A DNA stretch of 19,786 nucleotides from NCBI GenBank assembly GCA_041559015.1, contig JBFFED010000037.1, positions 1 through 19,786 of the forward strand, in the 5' to 3' direction. The DNA is from COMBO-56-21 sp041559015 (GTDB lineage: Archaea; Thermoplasmatota; Thermoplasmata; UBA10834). Made by a program: the position numbers and the translations under genes. Of the stretch, positions 1 through 7,338 are shown in pieces. Each line of letters opens with the position of its first letter. Within the stretch, counting starts at the first letter, position 1. Below the pieces are notes generated by a model that was given only the letters and a program-made list of their open reading frames with translations, was not told where the DNA came from and did not search any database.

Positions 1-862
1 GTGCTTGAAGCCTGGCACCGACTATCATCAGCACTATGATGGCTGCGGGGATCATAATTGGGATGCAGACCCGAAGGCTGCTGATGAACGATACGAGGGC
101 ATCCCACGCGCCTGGGATATCCTCGGCGTATATGACATCTACAGAATCCCTGGGGAAACCAATGCCGATATCATAGAGCCCTCCGCTCTGGTCTGACGGA
201 GAGACGCTGTAAGCTGTCCAGGTCGCCATCAGTAGCCCAGACGAGTTCTCTGTCGTAAGAGATCCCCAAGGATGGTCCTTGAGCCAGACCGCATCGGATG
301 CGTCCGAGAAGCCGGGAGGGAAGAACACTCGTGCCTGAAGGTAGCCCGTGTTACCCACCTGCATTTCAGGGTCGAACCAAGTGGGCCTGAACTGTATGCC
401 CGCCTGGGTCGAGTTGAGAGGGTTCTCGTAGACCATGTGCGGGTTGTTGACGCTGAACAAGAGGGTGAAGTCCTTGTAGGTCTGTATGGCACTCATAGTC
501 GCCGAGTTGAACTCCACAGCCAAGCCGATGGCTACGTATGGTGACTTGTGGATTTGATACGGCTGGTAAGTGACCCCGTTCACGATGATGGACGCCTTTG
601 CCGAACTGGCATCGTAATACTCATTCGGCAAGCCTATGTCGACGCCGTCCAGATAGCCGTAGTTCGTGAAGTTGAACAAGTAGGTGATGTCGACGCTTCC
701 GTCTTTGAGCACATGGACATCGACTATCTCTGTGTTGGTGCGGAAGCTGTAGTCCTGCGCACGGACGGGCGCGGAGACAGCGCAGCAAACGACTGTGAGG
801 AGAAGAAGCGACACGGCAACGGCCAAGAAGGCTTCTGACATCGAAGGAGCGGAATCGCGCAT
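1..862 (-). CDS. Exported membrane protein, partial (C-terminus beyond window), DUF2207-like ectodomain
   Basis: This frame is open from an ATG at 862 through the left edge, giving 287 visible codons with no stop. The N-terminus has a short charged segment and a hydrophobic signal sequence (about residues 11-35). A roughly 230-residue extracellular domain rich in beta-type sequence follows; its start (residues 40-65, around DVHVLKDGSVDITY) recalls the N-terminal domain of DUF2207 membrane proteins. A second hydrophobic segment (about 266-283, PIMIPAAIIVLMIVG) lies just before the cut edge. A GGTGA-like ribosome site precedes the ATG, and the start is only 7 bases after the stop of the upstream zinc-ribbon gene, so the two are probably co-transcribed. 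An inner ATG at 841 is a less likely start. Function is unknown; the DUF2207 match is by eye and tentative. Confidence 0.8.
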   Translation of the reverse strand, partial: MRDSAPSMSEAFLAVAVSLLLLTVVCCAVSAPVRAQDYSFRTNTEIVDVHVLKDGSVDITYLFNFTNYGYLDGVDIGLPNEYYDASSAKASIIVNGVTYQPYQIHKSPYVAIGLAVEFNSATMSAIQTYKDFTLLFSVNNPHMVYENPLNSTQAGIQFRPTWFDPEMQVGNTGYLQARVFFPPGFSDASDAVWLKDHPWGSLTTENSSGLLMATWTAYSVSPSDQSGGLYDIGIGFPRDSVDVIYAEDIPGAWDALVSFISSLRVCIPIMIPAAIIVLMIVGARLQA

Positions 863-869
863 CTCAGTA

Positions 870-1304
870 TCACCACTTCGGAGCTTCCTCGAGCGCGAAC
901 ATTGCGCCACAGTACGAGCACTTGGCCATTATGCCTCCCTGGATGACGGAGATGTCCTTGTTCTGGATCGGAGCCCCACAGCTCCTGCACTTCATGTCCT
1001 TCTCTGTCATGGCCCCAGACCCCTCCATCTTCACGTTGAAGGTCTGGCTGACAAGCGTCGGCTTCCTAGCCTCTATCTTCGAAATCCTGTACACGAAGTA
1101 GAAAATCACGATTGCTATGAGTACTAGAATGCCTCCAATCAGCACATTCTCCGCGCTGCCAGCTATCACGAAGACTACCCCGAGGAGGATCATGCACACG
1201 CCGAAGAAGATGACAACGGCCTCGAGAACCTTGTTCACAGGAACCAGCCAGCCCTGATTTGGGCGTATGCACTTATAAGTTTGTTGTAAGAATACCTTAG
1301 ACAT
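870..1304 (-). CDS. Two-TM membrane protein with C-terminal zinc ribbon
   Basis: The 144-residue protein has two adjacent membrane helices (about residues 27-48 and 54-73), a polar linker, and a C-terminal zinc ribbon with Cys106/Cys109 (CRSCG) and Cys129/Cys132 (CSYCG). The ribbon probably faces the cytoplasm and binds one zinc ion. I chose the ATG at 1304; a GTG at 1316 is in frame but overlaps the GGAG that would serve as ribosome site. A weak TATA-like GATAAGG lies about 30 bases upstream on the minus strand. The next gene starts 7 bases downstream and encodes an exported membrane protein, so they may act together at the membrane. The family is not recognised beyond the fold, and function is unknown. 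Confidence 0.82.
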   Translation of the reverse strand: MSKVFLQQTYKCIRPNQGWLVPVNKVLEAVVIFFGVCMILLGVVFVIAGSAENVLIGGILVLIAIVIFYFVYRISKIEARKPTLVSQTFNVKMEGSGAMTEKDMKCRSCGAPIQNKDISVIQGGIMAKCSYCGAMFALEEAPKW

Positions 1305-1405
1305 GGGGGGAGCCACTCCAGCCTACCCTTATCTCCTGATGTGATTCCTGGAGTGTATGTTCTCCGACGCGCGGGTCTGTGGGTGGCGTCAAGAAGTTGA
1401 CAGCA

Positions 1406-1639
1406 TCATGGCATGACGTCCGACGGGGGCACGAAGTAGAGCGAATAGATGCGCCCCTGAGTGCGCTCCTTTGCCTCGCCGTCCACTGTGCGCTTGATGT
1501 TGCCCGAGCTGACAATACGTTCTCCGGAAACCGCTATCCACTGATTGGGATACTCACTTATCAGATCCAGGTAGTTCTTCTTGAACCACATGTCATTCCT
1601 TATATCCTCATCCGTCTCGATAGGCTCGTCTTGGTCCAT
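1406..1639 (-). CDS. Small DUF5678-like protein
   Basis: This 77-residue cytoplasmic protein has a very acidic N-terminus followed by WIAVSGERIVSSG, which resembles the core of the DUF5678 family, small prokaryotic proteins of unknown function. The ATG at 1639 is preferred because GGTGA lies 5 bases upstream; the in-frame GTG at 1648 would overlap that ribosome site. It has no signal peptide or membrane segment. It stands about 100 bases upstream of the zinc-ribbon gene on the same strand and 131 bases from the divergent VIT-like gene. An AT-rich stretch around 1672-1683 could hold its promoter, but that is weak. Confidence 0.7.
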   Translation of the reverse strand: MDQDEPIETDEDIRNDMWFKKNYLDLISEYPNQWIAVSGERIVSSGNIKRTVDGEAKERTQGRIYSLYFVPPSDVMP

Positions 1640-1770
1640 GGGCTTCACCGATTACCACCATGCATTCCGCGTTAATCAATATGCGTCCGGGCTGTGCAGC
1701 ACTCGAGAAGATTTCCTGAGACGTCAGGGGCAATGTTCTTCATCTAGCTCTGCATTCGCTAGCAAATGGA

Positions 1771-2358
1771 ATGGACCGACTGGCCCGATTCCTGAAGAGC
1801 GGCCGCACCCTCAACCTAGGCCCTTCGCTGAGACGGTTCTTTGTCAACACCCTTTTCGACTCGACATTCATGCTGCTCGGCGTTATCATGGGTTCCGCGT
1901 TCTCAGACGAACCCAACATAGAGGTCGTGATTGGGACGATGCTCACGACGAGCCTTGCGCTCGGGATATCGACAGGTGTGAGCGTCTACGAGGCGGAGAG
2001 CCTGGAGAGGAGCATCCGCATAACCCAGATAGAGAAGGCGATGATAAGGAACCTGGACGAAACCGTCCTGACGGAGAGAGACGCCACCGCGAGCCTGTTC
2101 ATCTCGCTTGCGAACTTCGCCACACCTCTGCTCGCCTGCGCCGTCACAATATCCCCGTTCATCCTCGCACTGCATGGAGACCTACTCCTCAGAACGGCGG
2201 CTTGGATCGCCATGGGACTCGCTTTGAGCATATTGTTCGTTGCCGGCGCGGTCCTCGGCAGGCTCGGCGGGAGGAACCCGTGGGTCAAGGGGCTGAGGAT
2301 GCTCGGCTTCGGCGTTCTCGCCTTCGCCATCGGCTACCTGATCGAGAGCCTCATCTGA
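1771..2358 (+). CDS. VIT/CCC1-like (TIGR00267-type) membrane transporter
   Basis: The 195-residue protein has about five membrane segments: roughly residues 24-44, 50-70, 105-132, 138-162 and 174-194. The first pair, the acidic cytoplasmic stretch YEAESLERS...QIEKAMIRNLDET, and the following ATASLFISLANFATPLLA helix match the archaeal TIGR00267 branch of the VIT1/CCC1 family by pattern. Characterised VIT/CCC1 members move Fe2+ or Mn2+ out of the cytoplasm; that substrate is only inferred here. It starts at the ATG at 1771; another ATG at 1766 is out of frame. I see no strong ribosome site or TATA box. Its 3' end overlaps the convergent RecJ-like gene by 8 bases. Confidence 0.75.
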   Translation: MDRLARFLKSGRTLNLGPSLRRFFVNTLFDSTFMLLGVIMGSAFSDEPNIEVVIGTMLTTSLALGISTGVSVYEAESLERSIRITQIEKAMIRNLDETVLTERDATASLFISLANFATPLLACAVTISPFILALHGDLLLRTAAWIAMGLALSILFVAGAVLGRLGGRNPWVKGLRMLGFGVLAFAIGYLIESLI

Positions 2359-3694
2359 GCTGCAGCCCGACGATCTCGTCCACAGCTGGGAGGAAGTCCA
2401 GTTCCTTATCCTGCGGGACGGTAGCACCTGCGGCTACGGAATGCCCGCCCCCGGCCCCGCCGAACTTCTCCGCGGCCTTCTTGAGGGCCGCGGACAGATC
2501 CAGACCCTTCGACACGAGGTGCTTAGTGCCCCTGCTAGAGACCTTGGTGCTGCCCCTGACGTGCGACAGGGCCAGTGTCGGCTTCGATTGGTCAAGTATG
2601 TAGGCCATTGCGAGGCCACACTGAGCGCCTGCAAGCGAGGCGTCCTCGGCCTCGAAATGCTGTATGTGCGCCATCTGCTCGGCCCCTTCAGACTCTATGG
2701 CCAGCAGACGCTCCATCAGTCTCTTATTGTAATCGCGTCTGAGCTCACCCGCGCGCTCGAGCGCTTTGGCGTCGCCCATGCACATGGCTATGCCCATGCC
2801 CTCGTGGTTCATCCTACCGCACGCGTTCAGGAGGTCCGCCAGGTCGGCCGTTGTCAGACTCATGCCAGGTATCCAGTGGACCTCGGCCACAAGCTCCTCG
2901 ACGGTCTCCGGGCGACAGCCCTGGCCCATGAGTCTAAGCGAGAGCATGGAAGTCAGCTTCCGCCTGTGTATCTCGTCCAGCCCTCCCATGGGGTGGTCAG
3001 GATTGACCTTCATCGATTCGAGGAACGCGAGAGCGTTGTCCCTGCGGCCCGAAAGACCAACGAAGTACGGATCGACCGAGTCCGCGATGGCGTCTGCAAC
3101 CGTGACGCCTTTCAGGTTCAGACCCCTCTGCACCTCGATGAAACCCTTCTCGCGGCTGTAGTCCAAGATCTGCTGGTTGACGCCCTTCATGCCGCCCATG
3201 TGCTGTCTGTCGCCTATCATGCCCGCGATGGCGATTGGGGACAGGTCCCAGTTGCACGGGTCCATCATGACAGCGAGCAGGAAGCTCAAAGTGGCCGCGC
3301 AGGACTCCGTCATGCCGTCGATGCCGAAGAAGTGCGGGTTTGCCTGGATGACCTTCTTGGACTTCCTGATGGGCTTGTGGTGGTCCAAAGTCGCCAGCTT
3401 CGCCTTTATCGTCTCGAGGGCCTCTATCTGTCCCGAGCCCATGTCGAGGAACAGGATGGCCTCGTTGCCCTCCTTCCCGAGGGACTCAATCATGTCCTTG
3501 TCGAGGCTCTTGCTGATAGTGAGATGGAACCGCTTCTTCTCCCTCGAGAGCGCTCCGACCATGATCGACGCCGCGGACAGGCCGTCGGCGTCGTAGTGTG
3601 AGACGACCCGCACGGTACCCGCGGAGCTGACCACCTTGAGCGCGTGCTTCAGGCTGTCCGAGAAATCATCCGGGAGTGCCACGCTCCCGATCAT
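2351..3694 (-). CDS. Archaeal RecJ-like DHH/DHHA1 phosphoesterase
   Basis: This 447-residue protein is a DHH-superfamily nuclease or phosphoesterase of the archaeal RecJ type. Visible motifs are SHYDADG (residues 32-38, motif I), the metal-binding Asp in LFLDMG (84), the signature DHH (104-106), GMIGDRQ (158-163), and the C-terminal DHHA1 glycine motif GGAGGGH (412-418). Family members degrade single-stranded DNA or RNA from the 5' or 3' end with Mn2+/Mg2+, and some bind the replicative GINS complex. It starts at the ATG at 3694, 7 bases after the rps15 stop, and this rps15-DHH adjacency is common in euryarchaea. Its stop overlaps the convergent VIT-like gene. All key residues are present, so it should be active; the exact nucleic-acid substrate is not readable. 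Confidence 0.9.
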   Translation of the reverse strand: MIGSVALPDDFSDSLKHALKVVSSAGTVRVVSHYDADGLSAASIMVGALSREKKRFHLTISKSLDKDMIESLGKEGNEAILFLDMGSGQIEALETIKAKLATLDHHKPIRKSKKVIQANPHFFGIDGMTESCAATLSFLLAVMMDPCNWDLSPIAIAGMIGDRQHMGGMKGVNQQILDYSREKGFIEVQRGLNLKGVTVADAIADSVDPYFVGLSGRRDNALAFLESMKVNPDHPMGGLDEIHRRKLTSMLSLRLMGQGCRPETVEELVAEVHWIPGMSLTTADLADLLNACGRMNHEGMGIAMCMGDAKALERAGELRRDYNKRLMERLLAIESEGAEQMAHIQHFEAEDASLAGAQCGLAMAYILDQSKPTLALSHVRGSTKVSSRGTKHLVSKGLDLSAALKKAAEKFGGAGGGHSVAAGATVPQDKELDFLPAVDEIVGLQLR

Positions 3695-3701
3695 GAGGGC
3701 A

Positions 3702-4157
3702 TCACTCTACTTCCAGAGCGGCCGTCTCGAGGGAGTAGTTCCATGTCTCGGATATGATCCCTTCCCTCTTGTAGTACTTCACCAGCCGCCTGATCTTTGA
3801 CTCGAGGAGCTGCCTTCCCCTGAGGTTGTGGAGGTCCTTCTTGTTCTTCCTCACATGTCCGCTCATCGCGACCGCGCGCTTCATGAGCGCCTGCAGGTCC
3901 TCCGGGAGCTCCGGCTTGACGCCCTTCTCCTCGAGGATCTCCTTGATGCTCTGGCCCGTAAGAAGCCTGACATTGGGAACCGCGTACTGGTCCCGGAGCA
4001 CAAGGCCGATCCTGGCCATCGACATGCCCTCGCCCGCCATCTTCATTATCATGTCCTTGACCTCATCTGGCGTCTGCTGAACCCATCCTGGGCTCTCAGT
4101 CACAAGGGGCCTCTTCGACCCTGAGGTACCTCTCTTGCTCGAATGCATCCTTGACAT
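3702..4157 (-). CDS. rps15: 30S ribosomal protein S15
   Basis: The 151-residue protein is ribosomal protein S15 of the archaeal/eukaryotic type (eukaryotic uS15/S13e). It has the N-terminal extension with the SSKRGTSGSKRP basic tail and the PGWVQQTPDEVKDMIMKMA segment, then the S15 core with LHNLRGRQLLESKIRRLVKYYKR. It binds 16S rRNA in the platform of the small subunit. Full length for the family. It begins at the ATG at 4157, 25 bases after the Nudix stop, with a GATGA stretch just upstream, and the RecJ-like gene follows after 7 bases. A TATA-like sequence inside the end of the Nudix gene may give it its own promoter. Confidence 0.97.
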   Translation of the reverse strand: MSRMHSSKRGTSGSKRPLVTESPGWVQQTPDEVKDMIMKMAGEGMSMARIGLVLRDQYAVPNVRLLTGQSIKEILEEKGVKPELPEDLQALMKRAVAMSGHVRKNKKDLHNLRGRQLLESKIRRLVKYYKREGIISETWNYSLETAALEVE

Positions 4158-4182
4158 CGTTCATCTGACTCCGTCTGGTTGT

Positions 4183-4587
4183 CTATCGTGGCGAGGCAGG
4201 GGCGTCTATATTCTTCCCCCTTTTAAAGGTTTCCACAATCAGTCTAGCGCGGGCCAGCATGGCCTCGCACTCCACCAACGGGAAGGAGAGCTCCTCCGGG
4301 AGCTCGGAGAACTCCCGCACCTCGACTATGTCGCTCCCCGAAGGCCTGTCGAGGATGCGGCGGTTGACAATGCCCGCGAAGACCTTGCCGCCCTTCAAAT
4401 CCATCGCGACCTTGCCCACTATCTGAAGGCTCATGCCTGTCTCCTCGAAGAACTCCCTCACCGCAGCCTGCTCGTGTGTCTCCCCCTTGAGCAGTCTCCC
4501 ACCGGGCATCTCCCACGCACGCGACCTGTTTCTGACCATGATGAACCTGTCGTCCTGGAAAGCTACGACATAGACAAACTTCTCCAT
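4183..4587 (-). CDS. Nudix hydrolase
   Basis: The 134-residue protein holds one Nudix domain, which hydrolyses a nucleoside diphosphate linked to another group. The Nudix box is complete: G30, E36, R44-E45, E48-E49, G51, fitting the GX5EX7REUXEEXGU pattern around LLKGETHEQAAVREFFEETG. The substrate cannot be told from the sequence; mutated nucleotides, NADH, ADP-ribose or capped RNA are all possible. The ATG at 4587 is chosen over the in-frame GTG at 4593 because GGAGG in the end of flpA lies 7 bases before it. It starts 2 bases after the flpA stop and precedes rps15, so it is in an RNA/translation operon. Confidence 0.9.
   Translation of the reverse strand: MEKFVYVVAFQDDRFIMVRNRSRAWEMPGGRLLKGETHEQAAVREFFEETGMSLQIVGKVAMDLKGGKVFAGIVNRRILDRPSGSDIVEVREFSELPEELSFPLVECEAMLARARLIVETFKRGKNIDAPASPR
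4204..4228 (-). promoter_or_regulatory. Possible internal promoter for rps15
   Basis: Inside the last codons of the Nudix gene the minus strand reads CTTTAAAAG and then GAATATAGACG, the latter close to the AATATACGCA boxes elsewhere. Transcription would start near 4184, giving rps15 a leader of about 27 bases. Confidence 0.4.
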
Positions 4588-4589
4588 GC

Positions 4590-5255
4590 TCACGCCTCCA
4601 CGACAAAGCAGGCATGGTCCTTGGAATACCTCTCAAGCGGGATGACGCTCCTGACCTTGAGGTCCTTGGCCACGAGGCCCTTCCGGACCTCAGCGAAGAC
4701 CTCCCCCGGGACACGGTTCACGTCTATGCTCCTCGACTTCAGCATCAGCAGTCCCCTGTCTGCCTCGAACACTGCCATGTTCCTCACGAAGATGTCAACC
4801 TGATTCCTCTGGGCGATGTCTTGGTACACGAGCTCCACACCCTCGATCACGTGCGCATACTCCTGAGGGGCGTTGGCGTCCGCCAGATAGGGCATCATGT
4901 TCCTCCTGGTCTCGCACACTCTCACGAGGTCCCTGAACGACCTCTCGGAGAACTCGACGCAGTGCACTACCCCGTCAACCACTATGTCGGACACGTGTGA
5001 TGCCGTCGTTCCGGAGGCGGCCCCAAGGTACAGCACCTTCGAGCTTCTGTCGATGCCGAGGCGCTTCGCCCCCAGGAGTATAACTGCCGCGAGCTTGGAC
5101 CTGTACGGATCCCAGGTGCGGTACTCCAGGCCGTTGACCAGCACCAGCTCCTCGCCATAGACGTCCTGTCCGGGGGCGGCGTTCACCGTGAGAAGCCTCT
5201 TCCCATCCGTGTACACACCCGGGATGCCCCCGACAGCCGACAGAGCAACCTTCAT
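4590..5255 (-). CDS. flpA: Fibrillarin-like rRNA/tRNA 2'-O-methyltransferase
   Basis: The 221-residue protein is archaeal fibrillarin, the methyltransferase of C/D box RNPs, which methylates ribose 2'-OH groups of rRNA and tRNA chosen by guide RNAs. Fibrillarin features are EYRTWDPYRSKLAA (44-57), the SAM-binding motif I VLYLGAASGTT (74-84), the acidic strand end HCVEFS (98-103), DANAP (126-130) and YQDIAQ (144-149). A GAGGT ribosome site sits just before the ATG at 5255. In many archaea nop5 lies next to flpA; here the upstream neighbour is an unrelated membrane-anchored protein, so Nop5 and L7Ae must be encoded elsewhere. Downstream is the Nudix gene, 2 bases away. Confidence 0.96.
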   Translation of the reverse strand: MKVALSAVGGIPGVYTDGKRLLTVNAAPGQDVYGEELVLVNGLEYRTWDPYRSKLAAVILLGAKRLGIDRSSKVLYLGAASGTTASHVSDIVVDGVVHCVEFSERSFRDLVRVCETRRNMMPYLADANAPQEYAHVIEGVELVYQDIAQRNQVDIFVRNMAVFEADRGLLMLKSRSIDVNRVPGEVFAEVRKGLVAKDLKVRSVIPLERYSKDHACFVVEA

Positions 5256-5304
5256 CGGGACCTCTAATGGGCTCCCCGACTATGAACTATGCAGTCGTCT
5301 GCGT

Positions 5305-5997
5305 TCATTCCCACCATGGTTGCTTCGTGTTCAGCTCAGTGCTATGCCAGGCGTAGAATCTGCCATCATCGAACGCATAGTGGTACTGCCATTCAAACAC
5401 GTAGGCGCCAACGTAGGCCAGGGCCACGGTGAATTCGCATCCATCAGGAAGCGATCCTCCGATGAGCCCTGAGTCTATGAACTCTATCGTATCCCCGATT
5501 CCGAACATGCCGTCCCCATGGATGTCCGTTATCCTCAGAGATATGACTTGCTCGACCAGGTTGGCGTCCACGTATGCAGGGTACCCTCCGCACGGAGAGA
5601 CGACCACCGTCCTTGACCCCGTACTCAGCAGGTCGAGTTCTGAGCTATTGACCAGAGACCCTGAGGTCGCGAACATCGTGCTGGATGTGACGTGGTATCT
5701 CCAGTAGAAGAAGAAGTCAGAGTAGCTGAGATTGCTCGTCCCGTACTCCTCATATTCAGTCATGCGGTATCCACCGCCTTCACTGACGTTTATGTTCCAG
5801 TCCTGTGTCCACATCACCCCTCCGTCGACCAGACTCAGAGGGGTCTCCTCGGACGGGTAGGTCGGCCCGAAGGATAGGTCTAGCGCGTACGCAGCCGCAA
5901 TGGCCGCGATTATGACCAGCGAAACGATTAGAACCACAATCAGCTGTGCTGTTCTCTTCGGCTTCGCCTCCACGAACGATGACAGGCGCCCCACCAC
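5305..5997 (-). CDS. Membrane-anchored exported protein, unknown function
   Basis: The 230-residue protein has a basic N-terminus (KPKR), one long hydrophobic segment (about residues 17-40) acting as signal anchor, and an extracellular domain with many Tyr, Trp, Ser and Gly. A segment around residues 157-170 (ITDIHGDGMFGIGD) has the spacing of a calcium-binding Asp loop. The start is a GTG at 5997 with a strong AAGGAGG ribosome site 4 bases away; the ATG at 5999 is out of frame. A TATA-like TTTATAG at 6034-6041 on the minus strand fits as promoter. It lies 49 bases upstream of flpA, so it could share that transcript, though its role looks unrelated. The family is not recognised. Confidence 0.82.
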   Translation of the reverse strand: MVGRLSSFVEAKPKRTAQLIVVLIVSLVIIAAIAAAYALDLSFGPTYPSEETPLSLVDGGVMWTQDWNINVSEGGGYRMTEYEEYGTSNLSYSDFFFYWRYHVTSSTMFATSGSLVNSSELDLLSTGSRTVVVSPCGGYPAYVDANLVEQVISLRITDIHGDGMFGIGDTIEFIDSGLIGGSLPDGCEFTVALAYVGAYVFEWQYHYAFDDGRFYAWHSTELNTKQPWWE

Positions 5998-6033
5998 ATC
6001 TCCTCCTTATCGGCCAGCCATGGATCCTGACCG

Positions 6034-6041
6034 CTATAAAT
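6034..6041 (-). promoter_or_regulatory. TATA-like box for the 5997 gene
   Basis: On the minus strand this reads TTTATAGC within GGATTTATAGCGG. It is 37 bases upstream of the GTG start at 5997, which would place transcription start about 10-15 bases before the start codon, leaving room for the AAGGAGG ribosome site. Confidence 0.5.
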
Positions 6042-6100
6042 CCTTTCTCGGAATGCCTGGAAGGACATCTGGTCGTTTCGCTACAGAACGCAGAACAAAG

Positions 6101-6110
6101 AATATACGCA
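6101..6110 (+). promoter_or_regulatory. TATA-like box AATATACGCA, likely leaderless start
   Basis: The decamer AATATACGCA begins 29 bases before the ATG at 6130. With the usual archaeal distance of about 25-30 bases from TATA box to transcription start, the mRNA would begin at or next to the ATG. The same decamer occurs at 7339-7348. Confidence 0.6.
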
Positions 6111-6129
6111 CAAGGCAATTGCGTGTTAA

Positions 6130-6624
6130 ATGGCGGACGAGGACCTCGAGAAGCAAATCAAGGCGCTCTCCGAGAAGATGGAGAGCGTCGAGGAGACCAT
6201 GGGAAAGGTCGCCGCACCGTACTCCCAGCTCCTCGAGTACGTCGAGCGCTTCCAGAAGATATCCTCCAGCTACTTCAAGATGCTCGGGCTGTACCAGCGC
6301 TATGGCGCGATATCCCCCGACCTGCTCATACCCGGGGTGAAAGACCCCATATCCCGGGACATCGTCAAGGTCTTGTTCGAAAGGGACGGACAGAACATAT
6401 CCCAGATCACGGACAAACTCAAGGACATGAGGGGGACCTCCTCGAGAAGGATAGTGAGGGAGCGGCTGGCCCTCCTCGCGGAGAAAGGCGTGGTCAGGGC
6501 CAAGGGGTCTTCGAGGTCAAAGGTGTACTGGCTGACTGAGACGTATGTCGACAAGTGGTACGACCTCCTGGGGCTGGGGATGTCGAAGAAGCGCGAGGGG
6601 AACCAGGAGGAGGATGGGGGATAA
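6130..6624 (+). CDS. Winged-helix DNA-binding protein with N-terminal coiled coil
   Basis: The 164-residue protein starts with a charged heptad-like helix (about residues 3-50), probably a dimerising coiled coil. A winged-helix domain follows (about 75-145): DPISRDIVKVLFERDG, then NISQITDKLKD, a recognition helix near SSRRIVRERLALLAEKG, and a wing VVRAKGSSRSKVYWLT. The C-terminus is charged. This is the layout of archaeal ArsR/MarR-like transcription regulators; a ligand is not evident. No ribosome site is visible at the ATG, and the TATA-like box 29 bases upstream suggests a leaderless mRNA. It is followed 73 bases later by the two small overlapping genes, which it might control. Confidence 0.82.
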   Translation: MADEDLEKQIKALSEKMESVEETMGKVAAPYSQLLEYVERFQKISSSYFKMLGLYQRYGAISPDLLIPGVKDPISRDIVKVLFERDGQNISQITDKLKDMRGTSSRRIVRERLALLAEKGVVRAKGSSRSKVYWLTETYVDKWYDLLGLGMSKKREGNQEEDGG

Positions 6625-6697
6625 CCCCCTGTCGGCCACTTTTGCTCGCTCGACTTATGTACCCATACCCCCAATAGAACAAGACACGGTGAAAGCA

Positions 6698-7069
6698 ATG
6701 GGTGACTTCATGGACGACGAGAAGGACATAGACAAGTTGAGAGAAGTGCTGAGCGTGGTGTCCACAGAGATACCAAAGCTCCTGGATGCCATCAGCAAGA
6801 CGATATACAGTCCCGAGAACGCCGAGAGGTTGGGGGAGCAGACCGCGGCCTTCTACAAGAAGCTCAAGGACGCTGGGATGAACGATGAACAGGCCGCGAA
6901 ACTGACCGAGGCCTTCATGGCTAACTTCAGCATCGGCAAGGTCATCGAGCAGGTCATTCCCTCGATGGGACACCATCACGGTGAAGCTGACGACGACGAG
7001 ATCGAGAAGATGATCAAGGAGCGGATGAAGGAGAAGATCCGGAAGTCCATGGGCGACGATGATGACTAG
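6698..7069 (+). CDS. Small acidic helical protein of unknown family
   Basis: The 123-residue protein is predicted helical and rich in Asp/Glu. It has an N-terminal amphipathic region, a motif around residues 52-83 (FYKKLKDAGM, then EQAAKLTEAF and FSIGKVI), and a tail with GHHHGEADDDE (91-101) and a final DDDD that could bind metal or basic partners. I chose the ATG at 6698, with GGTGA 7 bases upstream. The frame stays open back to 6545, but that part overlaps the regulator gene and looks non-coding. The gene overlaps the next one by 11 bases. The 52-83 motif recurs without gaps in that basic neighbour. Function unknown. Confidence 0.75.
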   Translation: MGDFMDDEKDIDKLREVLSVVSTEIPKLLDAISKTIYSPENAERLGEQTAAFYKKLKDAGMNDEQAAKLTEAFMANFSIGKVIEQVIPSMGHHHGEADDDEIEKMIKERMKEKIRKSMGDDDD

Positions 7070-7304
7070 ACGAGAGGACATGCCCAGGGTCGTCGCCACG
7101 ATGATGTGGAAGGCCCCTGGGCTGGTGTTGAGAGGCGGCTTCGCGTACCTGAGGATCAAGAGGCGAGCCAAGAGGAGCTCGAGGCACTTCATGCGCGGCC
7201 TGGTGAGGGGCGGGATGCCCCCCGAGATCGCCCGCAGCCTCTCTCACAAGTACACAACAAAGCTCAGCATCAAGAGACTCATCGGCGGACTGGGCAGCCA
7301 CTGA
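7059..7304 (+). CDS. Small basic helical protein of unknown family
   Basis: The 81-residue protein is strongly basic, with RIKRRAKRSSRH (residues 32-43), then FMRGLVRGGM and IARSLSHKY...LSIKRLI (44-75). The stretch 44-75 matches the acidic neighbour's 52-83 in spacing and in about ten identical residues. It starts at the ATG at 7059 inside the end of the acidic gene, so translation is probably coupled; a later ATG at 7080, preceded by GAGG, is an alternative start that would keep the whole motif. A hydrophobic patch (about 11-30) could lie on a membrane but is short for a TM. Function unknown; it may bind nucleic acid or the acidic partner. Confidence 0.72.
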   Translation: MMTRREDMPRVVATMMWKAPGLVLRGGFAYLRIKRRAKRSSRHFMRGLVRGGMPPEIARSLSHKYTTKLSIKRLIGGLGSH

Positions 7305-7338
7305 CACTCTGAGCAAGAACGATAGTCATCGGGAAAGT

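Noticed and set aside
1581..2603. 340-codon open frame on the plus strand
   Set aside because: It overlaps the VIT-like gene in another frame and the ends of two other genes; its Arg/Pro/His-rich sequence looks non-coding.
2441..3601. 386-codon open frame on the plus strand
   Set aside because: It lies wholly antisense to the RecJ-like gene, whose catalytic motifs are all intact; the frame is a by-product of high GC and has no recognisable domain.
6545..6697. Upstream extension of the acidic small gene
   Set aside because: It overlaps the regulator gene and is of shadow-frame composition; GGTGA before the ATG at 6698 supports the shorter start.
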